Counted from the first letter of the stretch, positions 18,615 to 29,980 are shown. The stretch is DNA of 64,000 nucleotides from Anaeromassilibacillus sp. An172 (GCF_002160515.1 NZ_NFKS01000007.1:1-64000), one strand, 5' to 3'. Numbers and translations: made by a program. Notes: generated by a model from the sequence alone, not told the origin.

Positions 18615-19541
18615 ATGATAAGAAAAATCGAGACGGACAGTCCGGCTTTCGGACATCTTACCGCTGTCATCACTATACTTATATGGGGTACAACTTTTAT
18701 ATCCACAAAGGTTTTGCTTACTTCATTTACTCCCATTGAAATTCTTTTCTGCCGTTTTATAATAGGCTTTATCGCTCTAAATATCTTTTACCCGAAAAGA
18801 ATGAAAATAAAGGACAGAAAACACGAATTGCTTTTTGCTTTTGCAGGACTTTGCGGAATTACGCTTTATTTTCTTTTTGAGAATATTGCATTAACCTATA
18901 CCTTGGCTTCAAACGTAGGCGTAATAGTTGCAATATCTCCATTTTTCAGCGGAATAATTTCCGCCCTGTTCAACAAAGGGGACAAACCTAAATTAAACTT
19001 TTATCTTGGTTTCTTTGCGGCAATCTGCGGAATTGCCATAATCAGCTTTAACGACGGTCAGGGCTACAGCTTTAATCCAATGGGTGATATTCTGGCAATA
19101 CTCGCCGCTTTTATCTGGGCTGTATATTCATTTATCACAAAGAAAATCGGAAGCTACGGCTACAACACAATTCAAACCACAAGAAGATGCTTTGGCTATG
19201 GTCTGATTTTTATGATACCGGCTTTGTTCTTCATGGATTTCAATATAACCCTTGATAAATTTTCATCACCTCAGATAATCGCAAACTTTTTGTATCTTGG
19301 ACTTTTGGCTTCCGCCGCCTGCTTTGCAATCTGGGGAAAGACAATAAATATATTAGGCGATGTAAAAACCAGCGTTTACATCTACCTTGTGCCTGTTGTT
19401 ACCGTTATCACCTCAGTGATTGTTCTGGGAGAAAAGATAACATTTCAGGCGGCGCTGGGAATAATACTTACAATTTCCGGACTTGTGCTTTCGGAGCTTA
19501 AATTCTCACGTCCTTGTCCTGTAAAAGTTCGTAACAAATAA
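18615..19541 (+). CDS. EamA/DMT-family transporter
   Basis: 308 residues with ten membrane segments forming two EamA repeats (about 15-145 and 155-295). ILIWGTTFISTKVLL opens repeat 1 and AFIWAVYSFITKKIG opens repeat 2, both family signatures. These proteins export or import amino acids, nucleotides or other small metabolites; the substrate cannot be inferred. It is a single gene, convergent with pulA. Confidence 0.9.
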   Translation: MIRKIETDSPAFGHLTAVITILIWGTTFISTKVLLTSFTPIEILFCRFIIGFIALNIFYPKRMKIKDRKHELLFAFAGLCGITLYFLFENIALTYTLASNVGVIVAISPFFSGIISALFNKGDKPKLNFYLGFFAAICGIAIISFNDGQGYSFNPMGDILAILAAFIWAVYSFITKKIGSYGYNTIQTTRRCFGYGLIFMIPALFFMDFNITLDKFSSPQIIANFLYLGLLASAACFAIWGKTINILGDVKTSVYIYLVPVVTVITSVIVLGEKITFQAALGIILTISGLVLSELKFSRPCPVKVRNK

Positions 19542-19542
19542 A

Positions 19543-19590
19543 ATAAGCGCAGAAACAGAGAAAAAATGTTTCTGCGCTTTTATTTTTTAT
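19543..19590. terminator. Bidirectional terminator between DMT gene and pulA
   Basis: AAGCGCAGAAAC pairs with GTTTCTGCGCTT around an 11-base loop, followed by T-rich sequence on the plus strand and A/T on the other. It serves the convergent pair. Confidence 0.8.
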
Positions 19591-19631
19591 AAATTCTTTT
19601 TTAAATCCTGCCAAGCGGATTTCAGGAAAGT

Positions 19632-21686
19632 TCAATGCTTCTTCCCCTTCTGCTGTTTTTCCATAATCTCGTCGTACCATGACTTATATATAAGTATGGC
19701 GGCTGAGTTTCTGTTCAGCATAAATCTATTGTTGGAAACAACTCCCAAACTTCTGACTCCGGAATTTGTTCCGTCTGCCAAAACAACCCAGTTGGAACCG
19801 TCGCTGTATTCAATTTCGGCGTCAAGATAATTGTCTGCGCTTCCGTTTAAAATAACTGCCATTTTATGATGTTTATTTTCGCCAAACTCTCCGTCCTCTT
19901 CGGAAATCATAAATCCTGCGGCATAGTTCGGGAGATTTTGGAAAAACTTCAATCTGTTGGCTGTGGCTCTTGTTGGGTCTCTGAGCATATCAAACTGCTT
20001 TCTTATCTTTATAAGTCCGGCATAGTAGTCGCTTACATCGCCATAGTTGCTGAGGTTTTCCCATTCAACCATATTAACAGACGGTGCAGAACGATAACTG
20101 TTTTTATCGCCGTACTTTGTTCTGCAAAATTCCTCTCCGCCCAAAGAAAAAGGTATTCCCTGAGCAGTCATAATCAAGGTCTGACAAAGCTTTACCATTG
20201 GGATAAGATTTTCGTATCTCATTTTGTAATCCCTGTTTCCTATACATGAGGAAACAAGCTTATCATAAAGTGTGTAATTGTCGTGGCAGGAAACAAAATT
20301 TATTGTCTGGGTAGGTGCCTGCGCCCATCCGCAGTATTTTCCGCACTGACCCTCTGCCGATATAATTATTCCGCCCTTGTTTACTCCGCACTGAGCAAAG
20401 CCCTTGTTTCTGTCGTCAAAGGCGTTTCCTTTTAGAGCATCTCTTATTCCGTCGTTAAAAGAACCTATACGGCTGTCAAGATATCCCATATTTGTGTGGT
20501 TAGCAAGAAAAATTCCGCTGTCCACATTGGTAAACATCTTCCAGCCCTCGCCGTACATCAGGTACTTGCTTCCGTTTGGAAGACTGTCCAGAGCTTTTCT
20601 TATTTCGTTCATGGTATCCACATCGTGAAGTCCCATAAGGTCAAATCTAAATCCGTCTATATGGTATTCCTTTGCCCAGTAAAGAACAGAATCAACCATA
20701 TATTTCCTGTACATCTTTCTTTCGCTGGCTGTATCGTTTCCGCAGCCTGAGCCGTTAGACCATTTTCCGTCTTTTCCTATTCTGTAATAGTAGCCGGGAA
20801 CAGTCAGATTGAACCAGGAATCCCTGCTTTTGTATGTGTGATTGAAAACTACATCCATGATAACGCCGATACCTGCGTCATGGAGAGCTTTTATCATCTC
20901 TTTACATTCCTTTATTCTAACTTCGCCGTGGAACGGGTCGCTGGAATAGCTTCCCTCGGGAACATTGTAATTCAGCGGGTCATATCCCCAGTTGTACTCA
21001 TCGCCTCCAGCCTCGTTGACGGTTGCAAAGTCGTATATAGGCATAAGCTGAACATGGGTAATTCCTATCTTTTTTAAGTAATCAACACAGGTTTCACGTC
21101 TGTCCCTTACTCCGTACATGGTTGTATGCTCGGTAAAAGCCAGAAACTTTCCCCTGTTTTTATGGCTGACGCCGCTGGACTGAGCATAGGAAAAATCCTT
21201 AACGTGTGTTTCCCAGATAATTGCGTCGGTGGGATTCTCCACAAATATATGTGAGTCCTTGTTCCAGCCGTGAGGGTTTGTGTCGCTTAAATCCACAACC
21301 ATGGATCTAAGTCCGTTTACACCTGCGGCTTTTGCATAGATATCCGCTGTTTCATTTTCCCTGCCGTCTACGGTTACAAGGTATGTGTAATATATATTTT
21401 TAAGATTTCCTTTTACAGTAATGCTCCACAAACCATTTTCAGGTGTGTGCTCCATCTCTGTGGTAGATATAACATCGCTGACATTGGGCTGTTCCTCACG
21501 GCTTCCAACTGAATAAAGGCGCAGCTTTACCATCTGCGCTGTGGGCGCCCACACCTTAAAGGTGGTTTCAGCCTTTGAACAGACCGCTCCCAAATCATCG
21601 CCGTCGTATGAAAACTTATCAAGAACCTTCCAAGTCGCTTCGTTTTTCTCTTTTGACTTTAACAATGCATCTTTCACATATTGCAT
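19632..21686 (-). CDS. pulA: Type I pullulanase, cytoplasmic
   Basis: 684 residues from an ATG at 21686 preceded by a taggggct ribosome site; an upstream ATG at 21728 adds 14 residues but lacks one. An N-terminal CBM48-like domain (about 30-125, with FKVWAPTAQ) precedes the GH13_14 barrel. YNWGYDPLNYNVPEGSY is the type I pullulanase hallmark. Catalytic regions are VIMDVVFNHT, DGFRFDLMG (nucleophile), YGEGW (acid/base) and FVSCHDNYTL. There is no signal peptide, dockerin or starch-binding module, so it debranches imported alpha-1,6-branched maltodextrins inside the cell. Confidence 0.95.
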   Translation of the reverse strand: MQYVKDALLKSKEKNEATWKVLDKFSYDGDDLGAVCSKAETTFKVWAPTAQMVKLRLYSVGSREEQPNVSDVISTTEMEHTPENGLWSITVKGNLKNIYYTYLVTVDGRENETADIYAKAAGVNGLRSMVVDLSDTNPHGWNKDSHIFVENPTDAIIWETHVKDFSYAQSSGVSHKNRGKFLAFTEHTTMYGVRDRRETCVDYLKKIGITHVQLMPIYDFATVNEAGGDEYNWGYDPLNYNVPEGSYSSDPFHGEVRIKECKEMIKALHDAGIGVIMDVVFNHTYKSRDSWFNLTVPGYYYRIGKDGKWSNGSGCGNDTASERKMYRKYMVDSVLYWAKEYHIDGFRFDLMGLHDVDTMNEIRKALDSLPNGSKYLMYGEGWKMFTNVDSGIFLANHTNMGYLDSRIGSFNDGIRDALKGNAFDDRNKGFAQCGVNKGGIIISAEGQCGKYCGWAQAPTQTINFVSCHDNYTLYDKLVSSCIGNRDYKMRYENLIPMVKLCQTLIMTAQGIPFSLGGEEFCRTKYGDKNSYRSAPSVNMVEWENLSNYGDVSDYYAGLIKIRKQFDMLRDPTRATANRLKFFQNLPNYAAGFMISEEDGEFGENKHHKMAVILNGSADNYLDAEIEYSDGSNWVVLADGTNSGVRSLGVVSNNRFMLNRNSAAILIYKSWYDEIMEKQQKGKKH

Positions 21687-21777
21687 ATTTTTAGCCCCTA
21701 CCCATTCGTATTTTCGTATAATAGTCATAATTTAACATTATTTTATCACATAACCGTCATTTTGATTTTCTCTAAAA

Positions 21778-21814
21778 GAATAAAACCACCCATCAGGCGG
21801 TTTTATTCTTTTAA
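21778..21814 (-). terminator. Enolase terminator
   Basis: AATAAAACC and GGTTTTATT arms around about 11 bases with a T-rich tail on the minus strand, between the enolase stop and pulA. Confidence 0.65.
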
Positions 21815-21853
21815 TATTTAGTTTACAATATTCACATTATGATTGGATTTTTC

Positions 21854-23128
<1,275 letters not shown>

Positions 23129-23183
23129 TCAAGGAATAGTTTTTCCAATTTAAGCTGATATATTATGTTTGAAAGAAAAATTA

Positions 23184-24788
23184 TCAATCACCGCACACGG
23201 ACACATCTGCTATATAAGAAGCTAATTTTATACCATCTACAGCGGCGGAAACTATTCCTCCGGCGTAGCCTGCGCCCTCGCCGCAGGGGTAAAGTCCTGA
23301 AAGGGTTACAGACTGATACTCTGCGTTTCTTGAAATTCTCACCGGTGAAGAGCTTCTTGTTTCAACTCCCGTTAAAACTGCGTCGCCGTTTGCAAAGCCG
23401 TGAAGCTTTCTGTCCATTTTAATTATCGCCTGAGCCATTGACTCTGACACATAGCCGGGAAGAATTTCCCTGAGGTTTGAGGGTTCAACTCCCGGAAGAT
23501 ACGAGGGTATAACCTCTCCGAAAGCCGCTGTTTTTCTGTTTTGGAGAAAGTCCTCCACACGCTGGGCAGGGGCGTTATAGTTTTCACCGCCCAAAAGAAA
23601 TGCGGCTTTTTCCAGCTTTCTCTGATATTCAACACCTGCAAGAGGATTGTCAGAACCGAAATCAGAGGGGTTTACTCCAACCAGCAGTGCGGCATTGGAA
23701 TTTGTTCTGTCACGGGCAAATTCGCTCATTCCGTTGGTTACAACCGTGTTTTCTTCGCTGGAAGCTCCAACAACCATTCCTCCGGGACACATGCAGAAGG
23801 TATAAACTCCCCTGCCGTTTTCTAAATGCTCGCTTAGCTTGTAGTCGGCAGCTCCCAGATGTCCTTTTCCGGCAAATTCTCCGTACTGAGCTTTGTCCGT
23901 GTTCTTTTGCAGGTGTTCAATTCTTGCACCAACGGAAAAAGGCTTTTGCTCCATAAAAATGCCTTTATTGTAAAGCATTTCAAAGGTGTCCCTTGCGCTG
24001 TGACCTATGGCAAGAATAAGATTTTCCGTATCAAATATAAGCTTCTTTCCGTTCTGCTCTGCAACCGCTCCGGTAACTGCTCCGTTTTTTATGTTTATAT
24101 CCGTAAGCTTTGTTGAAAAATACACTTGTCCTCCCAAAGAAACTATCTCTTCACGTATATTTTTTACCGTGGTTTTCAGCTTATCCGTGCCGATATGGGG
24201 CTTTGCATTGTAAAGTATTTCATCGGGCGCGCCGTGAGCCACAAATTCCTCCAACACAATGCGGCTTCTTATGTCCTTTGTGCCTGTGTTAAGCTTTCCG
24301 TCGGAAAATGTTCCTGCGCCGCCCTCTCCGAACTGCACATTTGAAAGAGGTGAAAACTCCCTGTTATTCCAGAAATTTTCAACCGCCTTTGTTCGGCTGT
24401 CCACGTCCTCTCCTCTTTCAAGGATTATGGGATTAGCTCCGGCACGTGCAAGGAAAAGTCCTGCAAAAAGTCCCGCAGGCCCAAAGCCAACTATAACAGG
24501 AGGATTTTTCATTTCCCTGCATTTTTCTATTTTATAGGTAAAGGGTTTTGCTGTGGTTACGTTTTTGCTTTTTGCACGGGAGATTACTTTTTTCTCGTCG
24601 CCCTCAATCTCCGCATTTACAGAAATTATAAATTTAACATCGTTTTTCTTCCTTGCGTCCACGGAACGTCTGGCAATGGAAAAACGTTTTATTTTCTCTT
24701 TTTCTATTCTAAGTTCTTTTGCAATCCTCTGCTGTATATCCTTTTCCGTATAGTCAACAGGGAATTTCATATCAGATATTTTTATCAT
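23184..24788 (-). CDS. FAD-dependent NAD(P)/FAD oxidoreductase (COG2509 type)
   Basis: 534 residues. A small N-terminal domain (about 1-90, FPVDYTEKDIQQRIAKEL) precedes the dinucleotide-binding fold VIVGFGPAGLFAGLFLARAG with ERGEDVDSR. The middle FGEGGAGTFSDGKLNTGTKD and late PCGEGAGYAGGIVSAAVDG motifs are characteristic of this uncharacterised flavoprotein group. Physiological substrate is unknown. The stop of the upstream flavoprotein gene is only 3 bases before its start, so the two are an operon. Confidence 0.85.
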   Translation of the reverse strand: MIKISDMKFPVDYTEKDIQQRIAKELRIEKEKIKRFSIARRSVDARKKNDVKFIISVNAEIEGDEKKVISRAKSKNVTTAKPFTYKIEKCREMKNPPVIVGFGPAGLFAGLFLARAGANPIILERGEDVDSRTKAVENFWNNREFSPLSNVQFGEGGAGTFSDGKLNTGTKDIRSRIVLEEFVAHGAPDEILYNAKPHIGTDKLKTTVKNIREEIVSLGGQVYFSTKLTDINIKNGAVTGAVAEQNGKKLIFDTENLILAIGHSARDTFEMLYNKGIFMEQKPFSVGARIEHLQKNTDKAQYGEFAGKGHLGAADYKLSEHLENGRGVYTFCMCPGGMVVGASSEENTVVTNGMSEFARDRTNSNAALLVGVNPSDFGSDNPLAGVEYQRKLEKAAFLLGGENYNAPAQRVEDFLQNRKTAAFGEVIPSYLPGVEPSNLREILPGYVSESMAQAIIKMDRKLHGFANGDAVLTGVETRSSSPVRISRNAEYQSVTLSGLYPCGEGAGYAGGIVSAAVDGIKLASYIADVSVCGD

Positions 24789-24791
24789 AAA

Positions 24792-26018
24792 TCAAACCAT
24801 CCTTCCCGCCATAATTCCGGAGGAAAATGCAAACTGCAGATTATAGCCGCCGCAGTCTCCGTCCACGTCTGCCGCCTCTCCGCAGATATAAAGGCCTTTG
24901 ACCTTTTTGCTTTCCATTGTATAAGGGTCTATTTCCTTTCCGCTTACTCCGCCTTTTGTCACCTGAGCGGAGGAAAAATTCATATTAACTGTGCAGTCAA
25001 ATTCCCATTTTGTGAGTGTCTGCGCAATCTGCTTTATATCGGTTTTTGTAAGGTTTCCCACTTTCTGTGAAAGGTTTTTTGAAAGAACATCTTTAAGAAC
25101 AACAAAGCCTATTCGTTTGTGAAGCATTCCCGTAAAAAAGTCCTCAAGGGTATTTTCAGAAAGCATTTTCCTACGCTTAAACAAAAGGTCAACAAGTGTG
25201 TTAAAATCATATTCCGGAAAAAGATTAAGATATATGCGTGGCTTTTTGATTTCACCAACATATGATGAAAGGTTAAAAACACAAATTCCGGAAAGAGCCT
25301 TTTCGCCGAACTGGATTTCTCCCTGTTCTCTTTTTACTATCTTTCCCTTTTCATCAGCAAGGGAAACCTCTCCCATGCATCTTATTCCCTTTAAGGATTT
25401 CATATATGGATTTTTTACTGAAACAGGCACAAGAGACGGATAGAGAGGTGTTATTGTATGTCCCATTTCCTTTAAAAATTTCAGTCCGCTTCCGTCGGAG
25501 CCTAACTTTTCCGAGGCTTTTCCACCTGTACATACCACAACCTTTTCCGCTGTCACGGTACAGCCGTCGCAGACAACTGAAAACTTATTTCCTCTTTTTG
25601 AAATGGATTTAACAGCGCATCCGCATTTTTCTTCAACGCCCAGACGGTCAAGGGCAAGTCTTAAAACATCAAGCACAGATGACGCCTGATTGCTGTAGGG
25701 ATAAACTCTCCCCTCGTCCTCTTCTTTCCAAAAAAGACCTATATTTTCAAAAAATCTCAAAACCTCTGAGGGGGGTATTTCTTTCAACAGATTTTCAACG
25801 CCCTTTTGAAAGCTTCCGTGATAATTTTCAGGGGAAGCCTTCATATTTGTGAGATTGCATCTTCCGTTGCCGGTAGCAAGAATTTTCTTTCCCACACGCT
25901 GTTCCTTTTCTATTATAATTACTTTTCTGTTTTTATCCTTTTGAGCGCAGGTTACAGCACAGACAAGACCGGCCGCTCCTCCGCCTATTACAGCCACATT
26001 GGCAAAATAATTTTCCAT
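24792..26018 (-). CDS. HI0933/BaiN-like flavoprotein
   Basis: 408 residues. The N-terminal FAD site VAVIGGGAAGLVCAVTCA and the family motif GKKILATGNGRCNLTN identify the HI0933-like (YhiN) flavoproteins; CTGGKASEKLGSDG and a C-terminal GEAADVDGDCGGYNLQFAF segment complete the FAD site. Related proteins include the bile-acid reductase BaiN, but most members are uncharacterised. It is first in a two-gene operon with the COG2509 flavoprotein. Confidence 0.88.
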   Translation of the reverse strand: MENYFANVAVIGGGAAGLVCAVTCAQKDKNRKVIIIEKEQRVGKKILATGNGRCNLTNMKASPENYHGSFQKGVENLLKEIPPSEVLRFFENIGLFWKEEDEGRVYPYSNQASSVLDVLRLALDRLGVEEKCGCAVKSISKRGNKFSVVCDGCTVTAEKVVVCTGGKASEKLGSDGSGLKFLKEMGHTITPLYPSLVPVSVKNPYMKSLKGIRCMGEVSLADEKGKIVKREQGEIQFGEKALSGICVFNLSSYVGEIKKPRIYLNLFPEYDFNTLVDLLFKRRKMLSENTLEDFFTGMLHKRIGFVVLKDVLSKNLSQKVGNLTKTDIKQIAQTLTKWEFDCTVNMNFSSAQVTKGGVSGKEIDPYTMESKKVKGLYICGEAADVDGDCGGYNLQFAFSSGIMAGRMV

Positions 26019-26269
26019 AGCTACTCCGTATCTTATTTTTTAGTTGTTTTTATTATAGCATATAATCGTAATTTTTCGATGTGTTTTCTGATTTTAATTC
26101 GGAAAAAAGTTACAGAATTGGTTTTTTCATCGTATATAATTGTTACAGAAGAAATTCCATAAAATATCTGCCGGAAAAAAATTGCATTATCCGATTTTTC
26201 CCTATGATATAATTAAAATTTTAATTAGACACCAAATAAAACACAATATATCACACTAAATCATTTTAA

Positions 26270-26318
26270 CATGGCAAAAACCGTCTGACTTTTAAAAGCC
26301 AGACGGTTTTTGTTCTCG
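26270..26318 (-). terminator. Terminator/hairpin between flavoprotein operon promoter and Sm_multidrug_ex gene
   Basis: AAAACCGTCTG pairs with CAGACGGTTTT around a short A/T loop. It ends the minus-strand gene whose stop is at 26338. The rest of 26019-26337 is AT-rich with no recognised feature. Confidence 0.75.
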
Positions 26319-26337
26319 TTATATTTTATGTTTTAAA

Positions 26338-26841
26338 TTACACAAACAAATTTACAATTGCAGGAATAAGTCCGAAGAACAGACTTGCAATTATAATTGA
26401 AGCCATAAGCACGCCGGGGATAATGCTCTTCATAGCATCTTTAAATTTAAACTTAAACAAAGCTGCAACCAAAGCACCTGTCCAAGCTCCTGTACCCGGA
26501 AGAGGAATACCTACAAAAAGGAACAATCCGAAAACCTTGTGCTTCATAATCACTTCGGCTTTTTCATTTGCTTTAGCTTCAAGTTTATCAACAAGCTTTA
26601 CAAACCTTGTATTTTTCAGCTTTGCAAAAATTCTTTCAATAAAAAGTAAGATAAATGGTATAGGCAGCAAGTTACCGATAATACAGATACCCAAAGCAGG
26701 CAAAAGATCTACTCCGAGAAAGCTTGCCGCAATCAGTCCGCCACGGCACTCCAGTATAGGACACATGGAAACGATAAATATAATCAATTCCTTGGGAATA
26801 CCGGCCATTGCTTCGATCATTGACTGAATAAGACCCTCCAA
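26338..26841 (-). CDS. Small multidrug export family membrane protein (Sm_multidrug_ex)
   Basis: 167 residues from a TTG at 26841, chosen because GGAGG lies 9 bases upstream; an ATG two codons earlier is only 3 bases from that site. Four or five hydrophobic segments include the family core CPILECRGGLIAA, a variant of the usual ELRGGIP, and the pore-like VGIPLPGTGAWTGALVAAL. Despite the family name, export activity is not established. It is a single gene with its own terminator. Confidence 0.8.
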   Translation of the reverse strand: MEGLIQSMIEAMAGIPKELIIFIVSMCPILECRGGLIAASFLGVDLLPALGICIIGNLLPIPFILLFIERIFAKLKNTRFVKLVDKLEAKANEKAEVIMKHKVFGLFLFVGIPLPGTGAWTGALVAALFKFKFKDAMKSIIPGVLMASIIIASLFFGLIPAIVNLFV

Positions 26842-27031
26842 AAACATCAACCTCCGTAATAAACTAAACAAAAAATTAACATATATTTTTTACAGTGTTT
26901 ATATAGACAAAAATATAAACAAAAGTAAGCCTGTCAGTACTTCATTATACCTCAAAAACGGAGAATTTACAACTAAAGTTTGACATAAAAATCTTTTTGG
27001 TTTAAAATAGATAAGACAATGGGGTGATATA

Positions 27032-27517
27032 ATGAATAAGTCAGCCAAAGATAACAAAATATTAAAAGTTTTCATGATTATACTCACCGCAGGCTACATT
27101 GTTTTTATTTTATCCAATTCTTTAAAGCCGGCGACTGTGTCCGGCGCAAACAGTCAAAGCATAGTTGACGTTATCAACGGCTTTTTTAAAAGCCTGAATC
27201 TAAACATAGTTTTGACAAACCATATCATTAGAAAAACGGCGCATTTTGCCGAATTTTTTCTTCTCGGTATAATAACAACCTCTGCTTTCAGAGTATTCAC
27301 AAAAACTCCCTGTAAGAACATATTTACAATTCTTTTTATAGGGCTTGCAACTGCCGTAAGCGACGAAACAGTACAGCTTTTTGTTGACGGCAGAGGAAGT
27401 CAGGTTTCAGATGTATTGCTTGACTTCAGCGGCGTTCTAGCCGGAACCTTAATTGCCCTGCTTTTTTATATTGTAATGGCAAGGCATAAAAAGAAAAAAG
27501 AAGAAAAAAACTGCTGA
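27032..27517 (+). CDS. VanZ-like membrane protein
   Basis: 161 residues with four membrane segments. The VanZ-family features are visible: FILSNSLKP after helix 1, RKTAHFAEFFLLG in helix 2 and DETVQLFVDGRGSQVSDVLLD before the last helix. VanZ proteins give low-level teicoplanin resistance in some enterococci, but most homologues have unknown envelope roles. A ggggtgat site precedes the ATG. The basic tail KKKKEE is at the C-terminus. Confidence 0.85.
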   Translation: MNKSAKDNKILKVFMIILTAGYIVFILSNSLKPATVSGANSQSIVDVINGFFKSLNLNIVLTNHIIRKTAHFAEFFLLGIITTSAFRVFTKTPCKNIFTILFIGLATAVSDETVQLFVDGRGSQVSDVLLDFSGVLAGTLIALLFYIVMARHKKKKEEKNC

Positions 27518-27583
27518 AAATCCGCCTTTGCCATAAAAGCAAGGCGATACATATATTATTCTATAAGTAAAGGGAAGATTAAG

Positions 27584-28432
27584 ATGTTTGAAATTGTAGA
27601 AAAGACTTATCTCAATCCATCCATGACAAAAATGGTAATAAAAGCTCCCCTTGTAGCTGCCAAGGCACAAGCCGGACAGTTTATCATTCTTCGTGTTGAT
27701 GAATACGGAGAGAGAATTCCTCTCACTATTGCCGACTACGACAGAGAAAAGGGAACTGTTACTATTATATATCAGAAAGTCGGCAAAACAACAATGCTTT
27801 TGGACACATACGGAGCAGGCGAAAGCATCTCCGACTTTGTAGGCCCTCTGGGAAAAGCTTCCGAGCTTGAGGGATACAAAAGAGTATGTGTAATCGGCGG
27901 CGGTGCAGGCTGTGCTATCGCTTATCCACAGGCAAAAGCTCTTCACAATATGGGCGCATATGTTGACATTATCGCAGGCTTCAGAACTGAAGACCTTATT
28001 ATACTCAAAAAAGACATGCAGAAGGTTTGCTCAAGACTCACCGTTATGACCGACGACGGTTCAAACGGCAACAAGGGTTTTGTTACAGACACACTTAGAA
28101 GAAGCCTTGAAATCGGCGACACATACGATTTGGTTATCGCTATCGGTCCTATTCCTATGATGAAGGCTGTTTCCGAGCTTACAAAGGAATACGGCATCAA
28201 AACAATCGTAAGCATGAACCCGATTATGATTGACGGCACAGGAATGTGCGGAGGATGCAGACTTACAGTAGGCGGAAAGACAAAGTTTGCATGTGTTGAC
28301 GGCCCTGACTTTGACGGTCACGAGGTTGACTTCGACGAGGCTATGAAGCGTCTCGGCACATATAAGGATTTAGAGCAGAGAGCAGTAAGAGAGCCTGACT
28401 GCCGTTTGATGAGAGGTGCAGAAAATGTTTAA
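27584..28432 (+). CDS. nfnA: NADH-dependent reduced ferredoxin:NADP+ oxidoreductase subunit A
   Basis: 282 residues. A ferredoxin-reductase-like FAD domain (about 1-95) with RIPLTIADYD is followed by an NAD-binding domain (VCVIGGGAGCAIAYPQ) and a C-terminal [2Fe-2S] site with GMCGGCRLT and a later FACVDGPDFDG cysteine. With NfnB it forms the flavin-based electron-bifurcating complex that couples NADH and reduced ferredoxin to NADPH formation in anaerobes. PyrK is a related alternative, but the nfnB neighbour decides. Its stop overlaps the nfnB start by 8 bases. Confidence 0.93.
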   Translation: MFEIVEKTYLNPSMTKMVIKAPLVAAKAQAGQFIILRVDEYGERIPLTIADYDREKGTVTIIYQKVGKTTMLLDTYGAGESISDFVGPLGKASELEGYKRVCVIGGGAGCAIAYPQAKALHNMGAYVDIIAGFRTEDLIILKKDMQKVCSRLTVMTDDGSNGNKGFVTDTLRRSLEIGDTYDLVIAIGPIPMMKAVSELTKEYGIKTIVSMNPIMIDGTGMCGGCRLTVGGKTKFACVDGPDFDGHEVDFDEAMKRLGTYKDLEQRAVREPDCRLMRGAENV

Positions 28433-29816
28433 TATGGATAAAAATAAAACAAGAATGCCTGAGCGTGTGCCACAGCTCAGGAACAAGAACTTCAAAGAGG
28501 TTTCCGCAGGCTACAATGTGGAAATGGCTATAAACGAGGCTAACCGCTGCTTGGGCTGTAAAACTCCTGCCTGCGTAAGCGCATGTCCTGTTAACGTGCC
28601 GATTCCACAGTTTATTCAGAAAATCAAGGACAACGAATTTGAAGAGGCTTATCAGATTATTAAGACTGTAAACTCACTTCCTGCTGTTTGCGGCAGAGTT
28701 TGCCCTCAGGAAACACAGTGCGAGAGCAAGTGCGTAAGAGGTCTCAAGGGCGAGAGCGTTGCTATCGGACGTCTTGAAAGATTTGTTGCCGACTACCACA
28801 TGAAAAACTGTGAGGAAAAACCTGTAAAGCCTGCAACAAACGGCCACAAGGTAGCTGTTATTGGTTCAGGCCCATCCGGTCTTACCTGCGCTGGCGACCT
28901 TGCAAAGCTTGGTTATGAGGTTACAATTTTTGAAGCTCTCCACAAAGCCGGCGGCGTTTTGATGTACGGTATTCCTGAATTCAGACTTCCTAAGAAGATT
29001 GTTGAAAAGGAAATCGAGGATTTGGTATCTATCGGCGTTAAGATTGAAACAAACATGGTTATCGGAAAAATCCTCACACTTGACGAGCTTTTCGATATGG
29101 GATTTGAGGCAATCTATCTTGGAACAGGCGCAGGACTTCCTGCATTTATGGGAATTGACGGCGAAGGACTTATCGGTGTTTATTCCGCAAACGAGTTCCT
29201 CACAAGAATCAATCTTTTGAAGGCTTACGATGACAAGTACGACACATTCATTGTTAAGCCAAAGAACGTAGCTGTTGTAGGCGGCGGTAACGTTGCTATG
29301 GACGCTGCAAGAAGTGCTAAGCGTCTTGGCGCAGAGAATGTTTACATAGTTTACAGACGTTCTGAAAATGAGATGCCTGCAAGAAAAGAAGAAGTTCATC
29401 ACGCTAAGGAAGAAGAGATTATCTTCAAGACACTTACAAACCCTGTAAGAATTATCGGCGATGAAAACGGCAAGGTATCAAAGCTCGAGTGTGTATCCAT
29501 GGAGCTTGGCGAGCCTGATGCATCAGGAAGACGTGCTCCTGTAGTAGTTGAAGGTTCCAACTTTACAATGGATATTGACTGCGTTATCATGGCTTTGGGA
29601 AATACTCCAAACCCACTTATCCTTTCAGTTACTCCGGGTCTTGAGGCAAACAGAAGAGGCTGTCTCACAGTAAATCCAAAGACAATGCAGACATCACTTA
29701 AAAATATTTATGCAGGCGGCGACGCTGTTACAGGTGCTGCAACAGTTATCCTGGCTATGGGCGCAGGTAAGCAGGCTGCTAAATCCATTGACGAGCTTTT
29801 GAAGAAGCGCAAGTGA
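28425..29816 (+). CDS. nfnB: NADH-dependent reduced ferredoxin:NADP+ oxidoreductase subunit B
   Basis: 463 residues from ATG 28425, with AGAGG 8 bases upstream; a GTG three codons earlier is in frame but lacks spacing. The N-terminal domain holds cysteines for two [4Fe-4S] clusters (CLGCKTPACVSACP and CGRVCPQETQCESKC). An FAD site (AVIGSGPSGLTCAGDLAKLG), an NADPH-type site (VAVVGGGNVAMDAARSAKRL) and the C-terminal YAGGDAVTGAATVILAMGAG follow. Small-subunit glutamate synthase is homologous, but no large subunit is adjacent and nfnA overlaps, favouring NfnB. Confidence 0.93.
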   Translation: MFNMDKNKTRMPERVPQLRNKNFKEVSAGYNVEMAINEANRCLGCKTPACVSACPVNVPIPQFIQKIKDNEFEEAYQIIKTVNSLPAVCGRVCPQETQCESKCVRGLKGESVAIGRLERFVADYHMKNCEEKPVKPATNGHKVAVIGSGPSGLTCAGDLAKLGYEVTIFEALHKAGGVLMYGIPEFRLPKKIVEKEIEDLVSIGVKIETNMVIGKILTLDELFDMGFEAIYLGTGAGLPAFMGIDGEGLIGVYSANEFLTRINLLKAYDDKYDTFIVKPKNVAVVGGGNVAMDAARSAKRLGAENVYIVYRRSENEMPARKEEVHHAKEEEIIFKTLTNPVRIIGDENGKVSKLECVSMELGEPDASGRRAPVVVEGSNFTMDIDCVIMALGNTPNPLILSVTPGLEANRRGCLTVNPKTMQTSLKNIYAGGDAVTGAATVILAMGAGKQAAKSIDELLKKRK

Positions 29817-29837
29817 TTATTTTATAATAAGACAAAT

Positions 29838-29882
29838 TCATATGATGCATACCAGTTTTGATATGCATCATATATTTTGCTC
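29838..29882 (+). terminator. nfnAB terminator
   Basis: TATGATGCATA and TATGCATCATA arms pair around about 10 bases; a T-rich tail follows. Confidence 0.75.
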
Positions 29883-29980
29883 TTTTTTAGAAAGTAAAAA
29901 CCACTTACCTTAAATTTTATTTCAAGAAAACATAATATATCATCTTTTTTGTTCTTCATTATTACTGCAAGGGGGATAAT

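Noticed and set aside
28425-29816. Glutamate synthase small subunit
   Set aside because: No large GltB subunit nearby and an overlapping nfnA gene favour NfnB.
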